From Symbiodinium natans (lineage: Eukaryota; Sar; Dinophyceae; Suessiales; Symbiodiniaceae), in NCBI GenBank assembly GCA_905221605.1, contig CAJNDS010002808.1, positions 94,501 through 158,500 on the forward strand: a stretch of DNA of 64,000 bases, written 5' to 3'. Below the pieces are notes generated by a model that made no database searches, was not told where the DNA came from, and saw nothing but the letters and a program-made list of their open reading frames with translations. Of the stretch, positions 1 to 10,858 are shown piece after piece; within the stretch, counting starts at the first letter, position 1; the number at the start of each line of letters is the position of its first letter. The translations under genes and the position numbers were made by a program.

Positions 1-2480
1 GAATAGTCAAACAGAATAGTCAAACGAGTCCAGTCAGGACTTGCACATCTGCCACTGTGACCTCGACGCAAACACTTGTCTCTCACCGGTGCTCGCTCAA
101 CTAAAATGATTGGAGCCAATCCTCTGTACATGGGGTCTGTGAGATGCGGCAACTAGCTGCCACCCTTAAATGACATAGTGCCTTTGCTTTGAAACAAATA
201 TCCAGCCGTGCGACAAGTCACAGCTGGATGGTAAGCGTCGTGCAGCGGTGCACGCTGCAACGTAATGAACTCACATCTGCGCCCAGCTTGTTTGGCGTGT
301 TAACTGCTGCACTTGTCGTTTTCGCCTTCCTCATCGCGTCCAGCATCGCCATAACCTGCTCACTGGCTGCAAACCCTCCGATGACAGGCCCTGGACTGTG
401 TGGTTCGTCTTTGCCCGTGCGAAAGCTATGCAACTGCAGGAGGCAACGTGCACGAAAGATTAGAAGCACGTACACTATAGGGGAATTGCAGTAGGCACCC
501 CTTGATTGAAGAGCACAGTGCAATACTGCAGTAGGGCTTACCCATCCTCATTTCTCTGCTTCTGGTGTTTTCTCATTGAAAGTTTCGGCTGTGGAGGCTC
601 AACTGTGGAGGCCTTGGGAGTTGGGGCCTGAGGGTCTTGGGGACCCTTCTCAAAACCAGTCCTACATCCCTTCAATCCTGCATACAACCAGCATAACATC
701 CTTTCAACGCAGACAACGAAGATTGTCGTGGCCTCTGTGGCCCCTTTTTGGAACCGGAACCAACACATGGAATCATACCTTCAAAAAAATGGCAACGTTG
801 TCGCCCAGGTACCCTCTCCCGAAATGCTTCGCCCTGGGAAGCGAAACTACGGGCACTCCTTCCTCTTGGCAAGAAATCAGCATTCTGACACAGACTTCGC
901 GCTGTGTGAACCTTATTAGCCCAAAGCGTTATTGCCATTGCCATCCCGGGCTGCTGAGCGATCCCCATCTTCAGGCAGAGGCGGCGGAGGCTGTGTCGAG
1001 CCACGGTCCTCCTGCGCCTGAGCCATGGCCATTTTCATCCTCCAAGGAAGGGAGGATGTTTGCTTGGGAACACAGTGTGTGCGAGGTCCTTGGGGGATAC
1101 ACGGCCCACCCTCAATGCCAGGCGTTCTGCAACCAATACGGAAACTCATCCCGCAGTTTAGACACGGGTCCTGAAAATTTTTATGGCGGCCTCGAAAGAG
1201 TCCGGATCTCGCTCCACGAATTTGCGGAACCTGAATGCAGGACATCCCAAGGCTATCAATCCCACCTGGTCCGCAGGCTTTACTAGCAAACTGGACTCAG
1301 CTGTTGACCCTCGAGGCTGTGGCTAGACAAAAGCATGGATGCACTGCCTGCACTGGTGCTATTTCTGGACTGCACGTGCTGCTCACGCTGGCAGCTGGTA
1401 CTGCTTTGTGGCTGACGAGGCAAAGTCTGGAGTGTACTGTCTGGTGCGTGCAAGATGTGCTACGACGAGGGGTCTTTCACGATGGATCTAGTGATGCGAA
1501 GTCGAAATTGCGGCAAAGCCGGTAAGGAGTTGTGGCCTCTGCTGCGGGTGCAGGACTGCACAGCTTTCTTGTAGCAAAGCTCCAGAGCTACTCTAACCGC
1601 AACGTGTCATTGCATGACTTGGAGGCCTAAAGCGCAGACACCTGTGAACCCGGAACACCTCCGCAAACTCAGCTTTGAGGCACCTCTGCATCTCCATGTC
1701 CGACGACGAGTTGGACCCTACAGAGCCGGGCTCATCCGTCTTCTTCGCTTGGAGGTCCACTTTGCCCATGGCTTCGGTCGGTCCAATTTCGACAACCGAT
1801 GTCCCTGTCCCCTTGACAGGCCCTTGAGCCTCTCAAGGCGTGCAGAGGCGTTCAGACCGGAATGTAGGGATGAGGGTTGAGAGATGATGTCTTCTTGATG
1901 CTTCAAGAGGGTTTGTTGGGCTCTGGAGCTGCAAAGCCGTGCCACCGTAACCAGGCCCCTCATTGTCAGCGGGTGCAGAAAAGGTCCGAAGCTACAAAGC
2001 AACACGCGACGGGAAGCACCACATCAAGGGACGACAAGCTGGTCGTTGTTGTGGGGCCGTGCAGAATTGCACGACCTGCAAAGACAGTTCTCTCAACCCT
2101 GCAGCACACCAAGGCGTGTTCACTGTAAACCCTTCCAATGGGGCGCTGGGTAGCCACTTCCCTTCTTTGTACGGCCCGAATGCGCAAGCCTGACTCTTGG
2201 GGACGAAACTGTTTGCCCCAAACACTACTCAGAGCCTTACCCCTTGAATCGCAGATCTGCAAAGGACCCTGAGTGCTCTCAACGGGTCTCAGGGCTCCGG
2301 CTGAAGGTGGTGGTGGGCAAAGTGGTTATGCCTGTGCCACACATCCCTTGATACCACACATTGCTTTCAGGGCTTGTGGAGTGTGCTTCATATGTGGGCT
2401 TGAAATCCGTTTTCGTCATCTGCGGAACTCTGATCTGCAGGAGATTTCGAATTCGGGGCGTGCGTCGTTTGGGTGCTTCA
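1..2480. other. Gene-poor stretch, nothing recognised
   Basis: The stretch opens with two copies of GAATAGTCAAAC. An open frame of 236 codons (576-1286, +) begins at TTG, has its first ATG only near 788, and shows no recognisable motif. A minus-strand frame (916-1245) contains a few cysteines and prolines but no family signature. I see no supported gene, RNA or mobile-element end here. Confidence 0.5.
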
Positions 2481-2488
2481 CTTGCATT

Positions 2489-3004
2489 CAGTTTCAGCAG
2501 ATCCCCCTGGACCGTTCAGTGCTTTCAGTCGTTCGCGAGCATTCAGTGCATTCAATGCATTCAGTCAGTGCGTTCAATCGTTCTGAGTGGCGTTTCGTAA
2601 TTCAATGCATTCTGTCGCTCGGTGGAGCTTCGAATGTGTTCAGTCCGTTCAGTCATTCGGTGGAGCTCCTAAGACATGAAGTTCTTGCAGTTGTGCCCCC
2701 GGAGCATTGGATCGCGTTCAGTCGGGTTCCGTGCAATCAGTGCGCTCGGTCGCGTTGAGTGCGTGCAGTCGTGTTCAGGTTGGGTGTGTTCAGTTGTTCA
2801 GTCACGCTCAGTGCGTTCAGTTGCTTTCAATGTGCTCAGTCACATACCGGGGCGTGCGGCGTGCGTTCGAGCTTTCTTTCAGTCATGCGTAAAGCGTTCA
2901 GTCGCGTTCTGTCGCACTCCGCGCATTCAGTCGAGCTCAGCTTCCGCACTGCACGCCACTGAAAGCCATTGAAAGCCACGGAAGGCACTGAAAGCCATTG
3001 AAAA
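2489..3004. repeat. Degenerate TTCAGT / ACTGAA short-repeat tract
   Basis: From about 2489 to 2945 the hexamer TTCAGT recurs every 8-20 bases, often as GTTCAGTCG or CATTCAGT. At 2957-3004 the run changes to its complement in units such as CACTGAAAGCCATTG. The tract is therefore a decayed short tandem repeat that changes strand near 2950. ORFs across it are serine/valine/cysteine-rich by-products of the repeat. Confidence 0.7.
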
Positions 3005-3954
3005 TGAAACCAAGTCAGTCTGCAAAAGCCGGGAACCCAAACCCCTTAATTTGCCACATCGAACTAGGGCTGCTTCAGGCTCACAGACGCCCCAGTAGGT
3101 GCAAAGCCTGAAAGAGCTCCCTATCAACGGATGTGCCATATCTTCAATGTAGCAACTAACAGCAAATCAATCAGCAATCGGAATCAAAGCTTAACTGATA
3201 TGGCAAGCTCGCGGCTTGTGGTTGTAGTCGGCCGCGTCGTCGTATGGGTCTGGCAAAGATGCTCAGGTCCAGGGTTCGCAACGTGGTCCAGCCCATGAAG
3301 CTTCCTATCAAAGTCCCCTAGCATCAGGATCCCGCAGCAGTGGAAGCACAAAAGCCCAGCAACAACCAGGGTCTAAGCTTGACAAACCCACTCCAACGAT
3401 CCTAAGCCACCCTGAAACCCTCAAAACTAACCCTTTCCACGTGCCAAGCACGCAACCCCAACAATAGACACCCTCAAAAACAAACAAGCTGACCTAGGTT
3501 GCCTTTGAACCTTCTCCCATTCCTCTTGCCAAAGGCGCTCCCACGCCGGCCCTCTAAACCCCGGCCTGGAGGACGGGGCTCACTGGGCGCGCCAAGGAAA
3601 GCAGCGCCGGCACGATAATGGTCAGCGCCTCAGCAGTATAGGGCTTCAGGTACAGTTCCTTGAATCGGGGCTGTGAGTTCGAGGTTACAGTGGATCTGCT
3701 ACCAAAGCCTTCTGCTAGCAGCCTCTTAGAACAACAACAGCCTTGTATACTTACGAGCAGGCTTTGCCCGGAATCACGCGCACCCTCACAGAAGCCCTCC
3801 CTCAGCCTCAAGGCTTGCAACTGCAAGGAATCCTCAAGGCCCACAATCCGAAGAAGGGTGACATTTGAGCACGACTCGGCCAAGGACTGTCTCGAATTCA
3901 CACCCAAACTCCCCTGACTCAGACCCTGAAGCCCTCCCAACATCCCCCCAACCT
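3005..3954. other. No recognisable gene
   Basis: Unique-looking sequence. Two overlapping frames (3554-3943 minus and 3660-3917 plus) are mutual shadows with no motif. Nothing else supported. Confidence 0.4.
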
Positions 3955-4063
3955 CCCAAACCCAAAACCCCCAAATCCCCTAAACCCTAAACCCCCAAAC
4001 CCCCAAACCCTAAACCCAAAACCCCCTAAACCCCCCAAAACCCCAAGAAACCCCAAAAAAACC
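3955..4063. repeat. Degenerate telomere-type C/A repeat
   Basis: Imperfect mixture of CCCTAAA, CCCCAAA and CCCCAAAA units. It resembles the clean CCCTAAA arrays further right (44.5, 52 and 53.6 kb) but is heavily mutated, as expected for an old interstitial telomeric tract. Confidence 0.7.
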
Positions 4064-4190
4064 CCGAAGAGAAGGCCCAAGGGACTGCCGCGGAGGCCAG
4101 GATGCCCATCGCCGGGCCCAGGTTTCGGAGTGCCTCCGTGCAGTCACAGCGCTCGGCCAGGCTTCCTCGCAGAATCGACGAGATTCTCAT

Positions 4191-4292
4191 ACAAGAAAAT
4201 ATATATAATAATGTAAACAGTTATGTTCTCTATTTTTATAAGTTATATTCCCTGTTTTATATATACGTGTGTATATATATACATACATACAC
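4191..4292. repeat. AT-rich, TA/CATA microsatellite
   Basis: Low-complexity A/T tract with TATA and CATA runs (for example 4272-4292). No coding signal. Confidence 0.7.
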
Positions 4293-4299
4293 AGTGTTC

Positions 4300-6440
4300 A
4301 ACTCGTCTCAGGGGTCTTAGGAGGTTGTGCCTTCTCCAAAAGCCATCATGATGTTGAAAGCGACGCCCTCACGCCGCCCGAAATGTGACAACCCTTACAG
4401 CCTTACAGCGTTGTCACAACCAGACCTACGGCCAAGCAACCGCAGTCAGATTGCAAACGGTTGCAGCAGACAAGCTTCAAGTTGCAGGTCAAGTTGGGCC
4501 TCGGATGCCTTGGACATGTGAGATTTGTGCGAGTTTTCGGGACCGCAGTTTGGGCTGGCTTGAGTGTGCAAGATTTCACAAAGCCCCCGAAACATCTGTC
4601 CCATTTACCTTGGAACCTCAAATCAACGCCTTCAATGAGTCCAACCCCTCAGCCCCTGAGATGCATGCATGCCTCTTTTCGCATCCTCGTTTCAAATTTT
4701 TTCAAAAAGTGCAAACTCAACCCCTAAACCTTCAAGCCTAAACCTGAACCTTGGCTGGAAACTCACACACAACGCTCCTCTGGTCTCATAGACCCGAAGT
4801 GGCTCGGGGTAATCCGCTCTGGCTTGGAAGCCCCGAGGCGGATCACCAACTGGCTGGTACACGTGCTCAGCAGCCATGGCTCCTACTGTGTTAGAAGATA
4901 TAATGGTCTTCGTGTGCGATGCTCCCTGTGCTGCAGAACATTTTGAAAGGCCAACTTTTCAAAGGCCAAGGTGCCCCTCGCTGCAATGAAAGGAGTTCAT
5001 GCACATGCCATATGTAGATAGAATCGGCTCATGTGGACTCGACCCCACTCCTGCATGTGCAACAGTTGCGCACACACACACACACACTTTTTCCCTACGG
5101 CACCGCATTACCGCACGTGTACTACAGCGAGACTGTGATAGTGACCAAAATAGCCGAGATGGGCTGGCGGAAGGCCGAAGGAAGGATGCAGAAGGCGCAC
5201 GTCTACCCAGGCAATTGACAAAACAAAGCTTGAAAACGATGAAGTGTCGGAGACTAACAGGGCAGCCGAACTTACCCCACTATTTTCGTTTCCGACCCCA
5301 GGTTCTGGGCTTGGATGCTGCGGCTGATTCTGCTGTGAGACTCATGCCGCAATGGTCAGCGTCCGCGAGCTGTTGGCGTGCGCGTCATGCTACTTGGCAA
5401 TTCTTCCCCGGAAACCCCTCGCCCCTCCCTCCCTGCCCCCTCCCTCGCCCTCCCCGAAACGGGGCACCAGAATCAACGAGAATGCTGAGTGCTGAGTGAA
5501 ACGTGGGCTTGCGGAAAGTCGCCAAAACGACCCGCCCCACAAAATGCGTGAACAAAGGATCACTGTACATGTTGTCTGTGGAAGCGACGATTTCCAGACG
5601 CTGGCCAACGTTTTCGGCGCGCGCCTCACTCCACAACGACGGACGCGACGCGCCAGAACGCAAGTTTACTAAGATTGAGCCGGTCAGATTAAGTCCTGAT
5701 CCCTAAGCCCAGACGACGGAGGGTGGTATCACTGTAATTCTGTGTGGCCACAGCCTGGGAGTCGCGGTAGCCGTAGCCATAGCTTTGAGGTTGACGGCAT
5801 GTTGTCGGTGCTTGCGCACTGTCGCTACAAGACCAAACACCACTTCAAAATCGAAACCTTCTCTGAACCTACCTGACTGGCCAAAGACTCAACCACAGCC
5901 TGACCACTCGCAGGAATCGACTCCAAAAACGCGAGGCTCTTTTTTGCACGCACAAAGACTCAGGAACTTTTTCGAGCTTTCTCGTTCAACACTCTGATCC
6001 CTTTACTGTCAAACACAGCTCACAGCTATGCAATGGGCTTCTGACCTTGCTTCCTCTGAGCAAGGCTAGCCTGTGCCCGCCAACATTACCAGCGCTCGCG
6101 ATTGCCAGCAGCAGCCCGACCTTGCCCAAACTGTTCGCGCGCGCGGCCAAGACCTTTTCTCGCCGGTGACCTCTCACTTTTTCCTTGCCAAACAAAGCGA
6201 ATGTCAGCAAATGCCCCTCTTCTACTCTGAACGCACTCTTGGTGATCGCAATCCAATGCCTGCAAGACGACCCTGCCAGCCATTCATCGAGCTGCCGGTT
6301 GTGGTGGGTTCGCCAGGGAACTCGGAGAAGCCCCGCGCCGCACAGGTAACCTTGAAGACACACAGCTCAATGTCCCCCCCAGCCGAAACACAATGCGGGG
6401 TCAGGGTTTGGCCTTGACCCCGGCAATCAAATGTCGAGGG
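4300..6440. other. No recognisable gene; contains (CA)n
   Basis: Contains a CA dinucleotide run at 5070-5087. Several frames of 60-166 codons (for example 4999-5499 +) overlap on both strands without any family motif. No gene supported. Confidence 0.4.
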
Positions 6441-6443
6441 AGT

Positions 6444-6880
6444 TTTCTTTTAAGCGGACGCCCCTTTACCACATCAGCAGCACAGTGGGCCGGTCTATTG
6501 CGACGAAGTGAAACGAACAAAGCTATCCAAGAGCCAGGCGCAGCACCACGAAAAAGAACCAAGACAACACAACACCACGGCAAAAGTCATCTAGCAGTGA
6601 AACATTCCCCTCTCTCAGAGCACGAAGAAGTCGATGTAGACCATCGTAGACCCATAGTTGCACTCTTGCATCATGCCGCGTAGGAGGGGAGGCCGCAAAA
6701 TGCGGGCGCATAGCCAGAAATCAAAACCACCATCCACTTCTCGAAAAGCTCCACATATGGAGAACATTGCCACGACCAGCACTCGCAGTACGCGCCAACA
6801 GAAACGGCAATCGTCTACTGCCACGCGCGTGCTTTGCCAATCACCGCATCCCAGTAAGAGTGCCTCCATGCAGAGGACAA
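6444..6880. repeat. Direct repeat family R1, copy 1
   Basis: About 290 bases (6444-6732) match 7424-7699 at clearly high but imperfect identity. Shared blocks include CAGCACAGTGGGCCGGTCT and CCCTCTCTCAGAGCACGAAG. A further diverged block near 6800-6880 matches 7708-7775. No coding frame is shared by both copies, so this is a non-coding dispersed or tandemly duplicated repeat. Confidence 0.75.
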
Positions 6881-6902
6881 AGAAACATTGGTTAGCCAGG
6901 GC

Positions 6903-6945
6903 GAGGTGCCGGACGGCACCTCCCCTTGTGGGGAGGTGTCCTCTA
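6903..6945. other. Strong GC-rich double hairpin
   Basis: Two overlapping inverted repeats: GAGGTGCC-GGAC-GGCACCTC, and GGCACCTCCCC-TTGT-GGGGAGGTGTC (one mismatch). It sits between the two R1 repeat copies. It could fold in RNA or single-stranded DNA; no function can be assigned. Confidence 0.6.
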
Positions 6946-7423
6946 TCTCCGTGGCCTCCTCAAAGATCTCTTCGGGCTCCCCCCCCAGAGGGGGATGCTA
7001 GCAGGGACTTGCACTGTCCTCAGGTCCACTAGCTTCGTTGTCGCCGGTCGCCACACTGACTTAATCGCCTCCTTAACTCATAAAGAGTTGCTGTCTTGTG
7101 TTCTTCGGTCTCGAAAGGGAACTGCTTTATCGCTACAAGCGATGCAGGCTTGGGCTGAGTGGTACGACACCATCACTGCGCACTGGGCTTCCCATAAGGG
7201 CCAAGCTGCTTCTGCGAACGCAAACAAAGGAGCTTTCAACGGCGGCTGGTGCAAGTTGCACTTCAACAAAAATGCCAGTAATTGCCTTGGGAAGAAGATC
7301 AACGACTGTAGACAGCAACATAGTTCCTCCAATGGGGCTACGGATGGACGGTATTCTGAACGGGACGCACAGGTCCACTTCCCGTAGCAAGGCTAGGTCC
7401 GTAGTTTAAAGCTCCCATAATTG

Positions 7424-7775
7424 TTTTTTTCAAGCGGCGCCCCTTTACCATATCAGCAGCACAGTGGGCCGGTCTCTTGCGACAAGGTGAGACGAGCAGA
7501 ACTATCCAAAGCCAGGCGCACAACAAACAAGAACAACCAGGACAACACAAAACAACGACAAAACCAATCTAGCGGTGAAACATTCCCCTCTCTCAGAGCA
7601 CGAAGAAGTCGATGTAGACCTATAGTTGCACTCTTGCATCGTGCTGCGCAGGGGGAGATCGCAAAATGCGGGTAGGTTGCCAGAAATCAAAATCACCATT
7701 ATGATCACGTCAACTGCCAGGCGTGTGTGTTACCGGTCGCCACATCCTCGCGACGACGCCTCCACGCAGAACCAT
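7424..7775. repeat. Direct repeat family R1, copy 2
   Basis: Second copy of the repeat at 6444-6880, with small indels. A 21-base part of it (7628-7648) recurs in inverted orientation at 9726-9746, just upstream of the retrotransposon. Confidence 0.75.
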
Positions 7776-7990
7776 TAGAGCTTCAAAGAAGCTCTAACAA
7801 GCGCCAGTTCCAAACCTGCACCTTGGTCTTAGTGGTAGCTTCTTCCGAGGAACTGCTGCGCGTGTCCATAGGCCGTGCTTTGGGTGAATGAGGTGCCAAT
7901 ACTTGCCTGTGGAAAATCACAGATCAACTACAGCAGGTTGTTCTACGCTGCAGTCCCTTGGATTGAAAAACTAACGCCGCTGAGTCTAAG

Positions 7991-8629
7991 ATGGTGATAG
8001 CTGTCAAGGGATATCGAGCGAAGCAATGGCGGGCACGCGTCAAACTTGACAGACAAGGACATCCCTTTTTCCACTTGTCTATGCCGGGCAATCATGAAGT
8101 CCTCTTCCCAGTGCGCCGAGAGGTGCCATATCTAGGCGTCAAAATATCTTTTGGAGGATACGAAATGGCAACCATGAAGCATCGCCTCAGGCAAGTGCAA
8201 ATGCCGCGAAAGCTACTGAAGGCACCTTTTATGATGGAGACATCGTGCAGGCCGATGGTCTGACGGCAGCGGCGTTGGTGTGTGCTTTTTTGCTTTCTCT
8301 CTTTTGGGACTCTTCAGGCTCTTAAACATCACCACAACGAACAACATCAGGCATCCTTGCACACAGGCAGTCTTTTGATAAATGGCGGCATTCTACCTAC
8401 GTGTGCGCACTGCAGTCATGCTTTTGGTTCATGGGGCGATCTGCAGAGACACATTGAAGGAAGACATTGTGCTCAAACGTGGAAGGTACACACTCAGCAG
8501 ACACGACGCGACAAGTGCTTCTCCGCCTTCCGCCATCTTAGCAACCACGCCCGATGTTGTATAATGACTTTGTATACACACTTGGATCACTTTACCAAGA
8601 TTTCACACCTGACGAGAGGTCAGATCTGA
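7991..8629 (+). pseudogene. LINE-type (non-LTR) reverse transcriptase remnant, 3' part
   Basis: The frame 7991-8263 reads like the end of a non-LTR reverse transcriptase: a stretch of the form RREVPYLGVKISFGGYEM is the conserved YLG region before the thumb. The next frame, 8282-8629, carries a C2H2-like motif (CAHCSHAFGSWGDLQRHIE followed by RHC), a common C-terminal zinc motif of LINE ORF2 proteins. The pieces lie in different frames with a short gap around 8264-8281, and the palm domain with its catalytic aspartates and any endonuclease are absent. It is a 5'-truncated, internally deleted copy. Family assignment rests on motifs seen by eye. Confidence 0.6.
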
Positions 8630-8785
8630 AAGAAGCAATGCTCCTTGAACCTGCTACAAAACTGCTGCACCCGGACGGGTAACGTGCAAACAGAAGCGCA
8701 AAGGGGCGTTGGAATTGCATTGTTTTGGAGCAAGGATTGAGTTTCGCAGATGGTGTCAATCAGCTTAAGCGTGAACTTCGACGCC

Positions 8786-8893
8786 TTTGAAGCTCTTCGA
8801 AGCCTTCGCCTTCGTCCTGACCTTCGAAGCCTTCGAGCCTTCGAAGCCTTCGAAGCCTAGACCTTCACCTCAAAGACTTTGAAGGCTTCGAAC
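8786..8893. repeat. TTCGAAGCC short tandem repeat
   Basis: Roughly ten imperfect copies of a 9-base unit TTCGAAGCC and close variants. The core TTCGAA is itself a palindrome, so the tract can fold on itself. Confidence 0.8.
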
Positions 8894-8899
8894 CCTCTT

Positions 8900-9947
8900 C
8901 GTCAAAGGAACGGAATCCAGATGAACTTTTTCCATTGTCTCTGAACCTGCACTGACAGTCCTACTGGTAGCTGCTTAAGTGGAATCTTGGATCTGTGCAC
9001 CGTCAGCAATGAAGTCAAGTTCCACAGTGGCAGAGGTTGCGGAAGAACGAAGATTTTCTCTCTCACAGTTGTTGACTGCAGCATCTGCGTTTTTGTTTTG
9101 CAACAGCTCCAAGATGCGCTTTTACTTGCCAAACTGCTTGTTCACCAACCCATCTTAACATTAAGAACACAAATCAGCCAATCAAATTCGCCCTTAGAAA
9201 CGGAGAAAAGGTTATGTTGCGCAATGTGCCCTACAGAAGAAGCCTTTGGCGTTCTCCAGAGCACAAACACGGAAACGCACACGGTCTAAAAAACCAGTAT
9301 GTGGGCAGTGGATTCTCTTGACTCTCAGCATTTGAAACGCAGCTGGCTTGCAGCATCATATTCCCTCGTTGCTGGTGTGGCAAGGCTTCTTGCCCTACAT
9401 GCGCAGTGACCTGAAAACGCCGAAGATGCGCTCTCTGCTTGCTAACAGTGCTACCGCGTGAAGGTCCATAGTCTGCCTTCCTTCTCAATCCTGATGTTGA
9501 TGCGCACATAAAGGCAAGTAGCAGCCCTCCAAGGCAGTCCGCATCTCCACATTACGCCATGGCCAGAAACCTGGCAGGTTGGAGTTCTTGAATATCCAAG
9601 CAAAAGAAGATCAATGCACGCAAGCAATCCAGCAAATTTGCGCCTGCCCAAAGTTTAAGCAGGTCCAGAACTTAAGCGCTCCAAGTTCCAATTGTACCGG
9701 GCCAAAGCATCTTTATGTCAATCTTCGCAGCACGATGCAAGAGTGCGCCACAAGTCCACTTGGAAGCATAGCGAAGAAGACCCGGGAGAAACGTTTTCTA
9801 CAGGTTGCAAAACAGCCTGGCCTGAGCTTCTGGAGCTTTCCAGTGGGCACCAATTGTGAGAGAAAGGCGGAGTTGCGAAAAGTGGACAACAAAGCAACAG
9901 CCCAAAAGATTCTTGGGAAATGTTTTTTTTGCAGCAAAAACTTTTGC
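8900..9947. other. No recognisable gene; left flank of the retrotransposon
   Basis: ORFs at 8987-9289 and 9579-10025 (+) have no motif. The second runs into the LTR and is not credible as a gene. Confidence 0.4.
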
Positions 9948-9952
9948 GCAAA

Positions 9953-10538
9953 TAAAGAATTTCATCACCAATGGAGCCGAGACGTCGTTTGCTTGGTGGT
10001 TGGTTTTTCTTGTTTTCGGTTTTGACGAACAGAAGCGGCACACACTCAGTTTCGAGAAGAACCTTGCAGGAGTTTTGTTGTTGAGTTGCACTGGCATGTT
10101 TGGATGCATGTCGAAGACATGTGGAGAACATGTTTTGTGAGCATGAGTGTTTTGGAGCATGCTTGAGTTTTTACCTTGAGTTTTGTGAATTTGAGCTTGG
10201 TCGAGAAGTTCCTCAGTGATGAGAATAAGGTGTGAAGCACCTGGACCTTTGAGTGTGTCCTGAGATGCACTTGGTTGCGCTTAGTATGCAGAAGACTCTG
10301 AGGGGAACGTTTGCATGACCTTGCTTTTTTGTTTGTCTGTGAAGTAGGACTCACGTACAGTTTCTTGCCAGCAGCATGAGCTCAGAAGAACTGGACTTGT
10401 TTGGCTCAAGGCGAGAGTGAGAAAAGAAAAGTGTCCGAGTGCCAGCTTTGCTTGCTTAGTTGAAGCTTGGGTAGCTTTGACTGGAACCAACGTCTTGGAG
10501 AACCTTTGGAAGCTCTTGAACGGTGTTAAGACTTTTCG
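9953..10538 (+). repeat. 5' LTR (586 bp)
   Basis: Matches 18120-18705 with a constant offset of 8167. Both boundaries are fixed because the copies stop matching at exactly 9952/18119 and 10539/18706. It starts TAAAGAATTT and ends AAGACTTTTCG, so it lacks the usual TG...CA ends. An inner region (about 10085-10170) is rich in CATG palindromes such as ACATGT. No clear TATA box was seen. Confidence 0.95.
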
Positions 10539-10554
10539 TGGTGGCGGAGCGTGG
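10539..10554 (+). other. Primer-binding site (tRNA 3' end complement)
   Basis: Starts immediately after the 5' LTR with TGGTGGCGGAGC. The leading TGG complements a tRNA CCA end, and the layout resembles the initiator-Met site TGGTATCAGAGC of many copia elements (8 of 12 positions). The exact tRNA cannot be named from this window. Confidence 0.7.
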
Positions 10555-10858
10555 TTGGCCACGCTTCAGAGCTGTGAAGGTGAATGTCCGACATTTCCAG
10601 CTTGCACTCCCGAGAGAGAAGAAGGAGCCCACGAGGAAGAAGCCGAGTTCCTGGAGAGACGCCCACGCATTCTGGAAGAAGCCCTAGTTTGGTGAGTGTT
10701 CGAGGCCAGGTGCTCAGTCCAGCTCACCTCTCAGGAGACCGCGGCAAGTGGTGACGCCTCTTGTGTTGCCTCTTCCGACTCGACAGGCAAGTGGTTACAC
10801 TGGAGGAAGCGTTGGACAACCTCCACAAGCTCCAACAGGAGCCCAAGTGAATCCAGGA

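Noticed and set aside
576-1286. 236-codon ORF
   Set aside because: Non-ATG start, no motif, overlapped by minus-strand frames of similar length; not distinguishable from chance.
10046-10354. Antisense ORFs of 82-137 codons in both LTRs (also 18213-18521)
   Set aside because: Identical because the LTRs are identical; no motif and no ATG in the best one. Shadows of the LTR sequence.
10417-10695. 92-codon plus-strand ORF from the LTR into the gag leader
   Set aside because: Crosses LTR, primer-binding site and leader, and ends before the gag frame. No motif; most likely chance.
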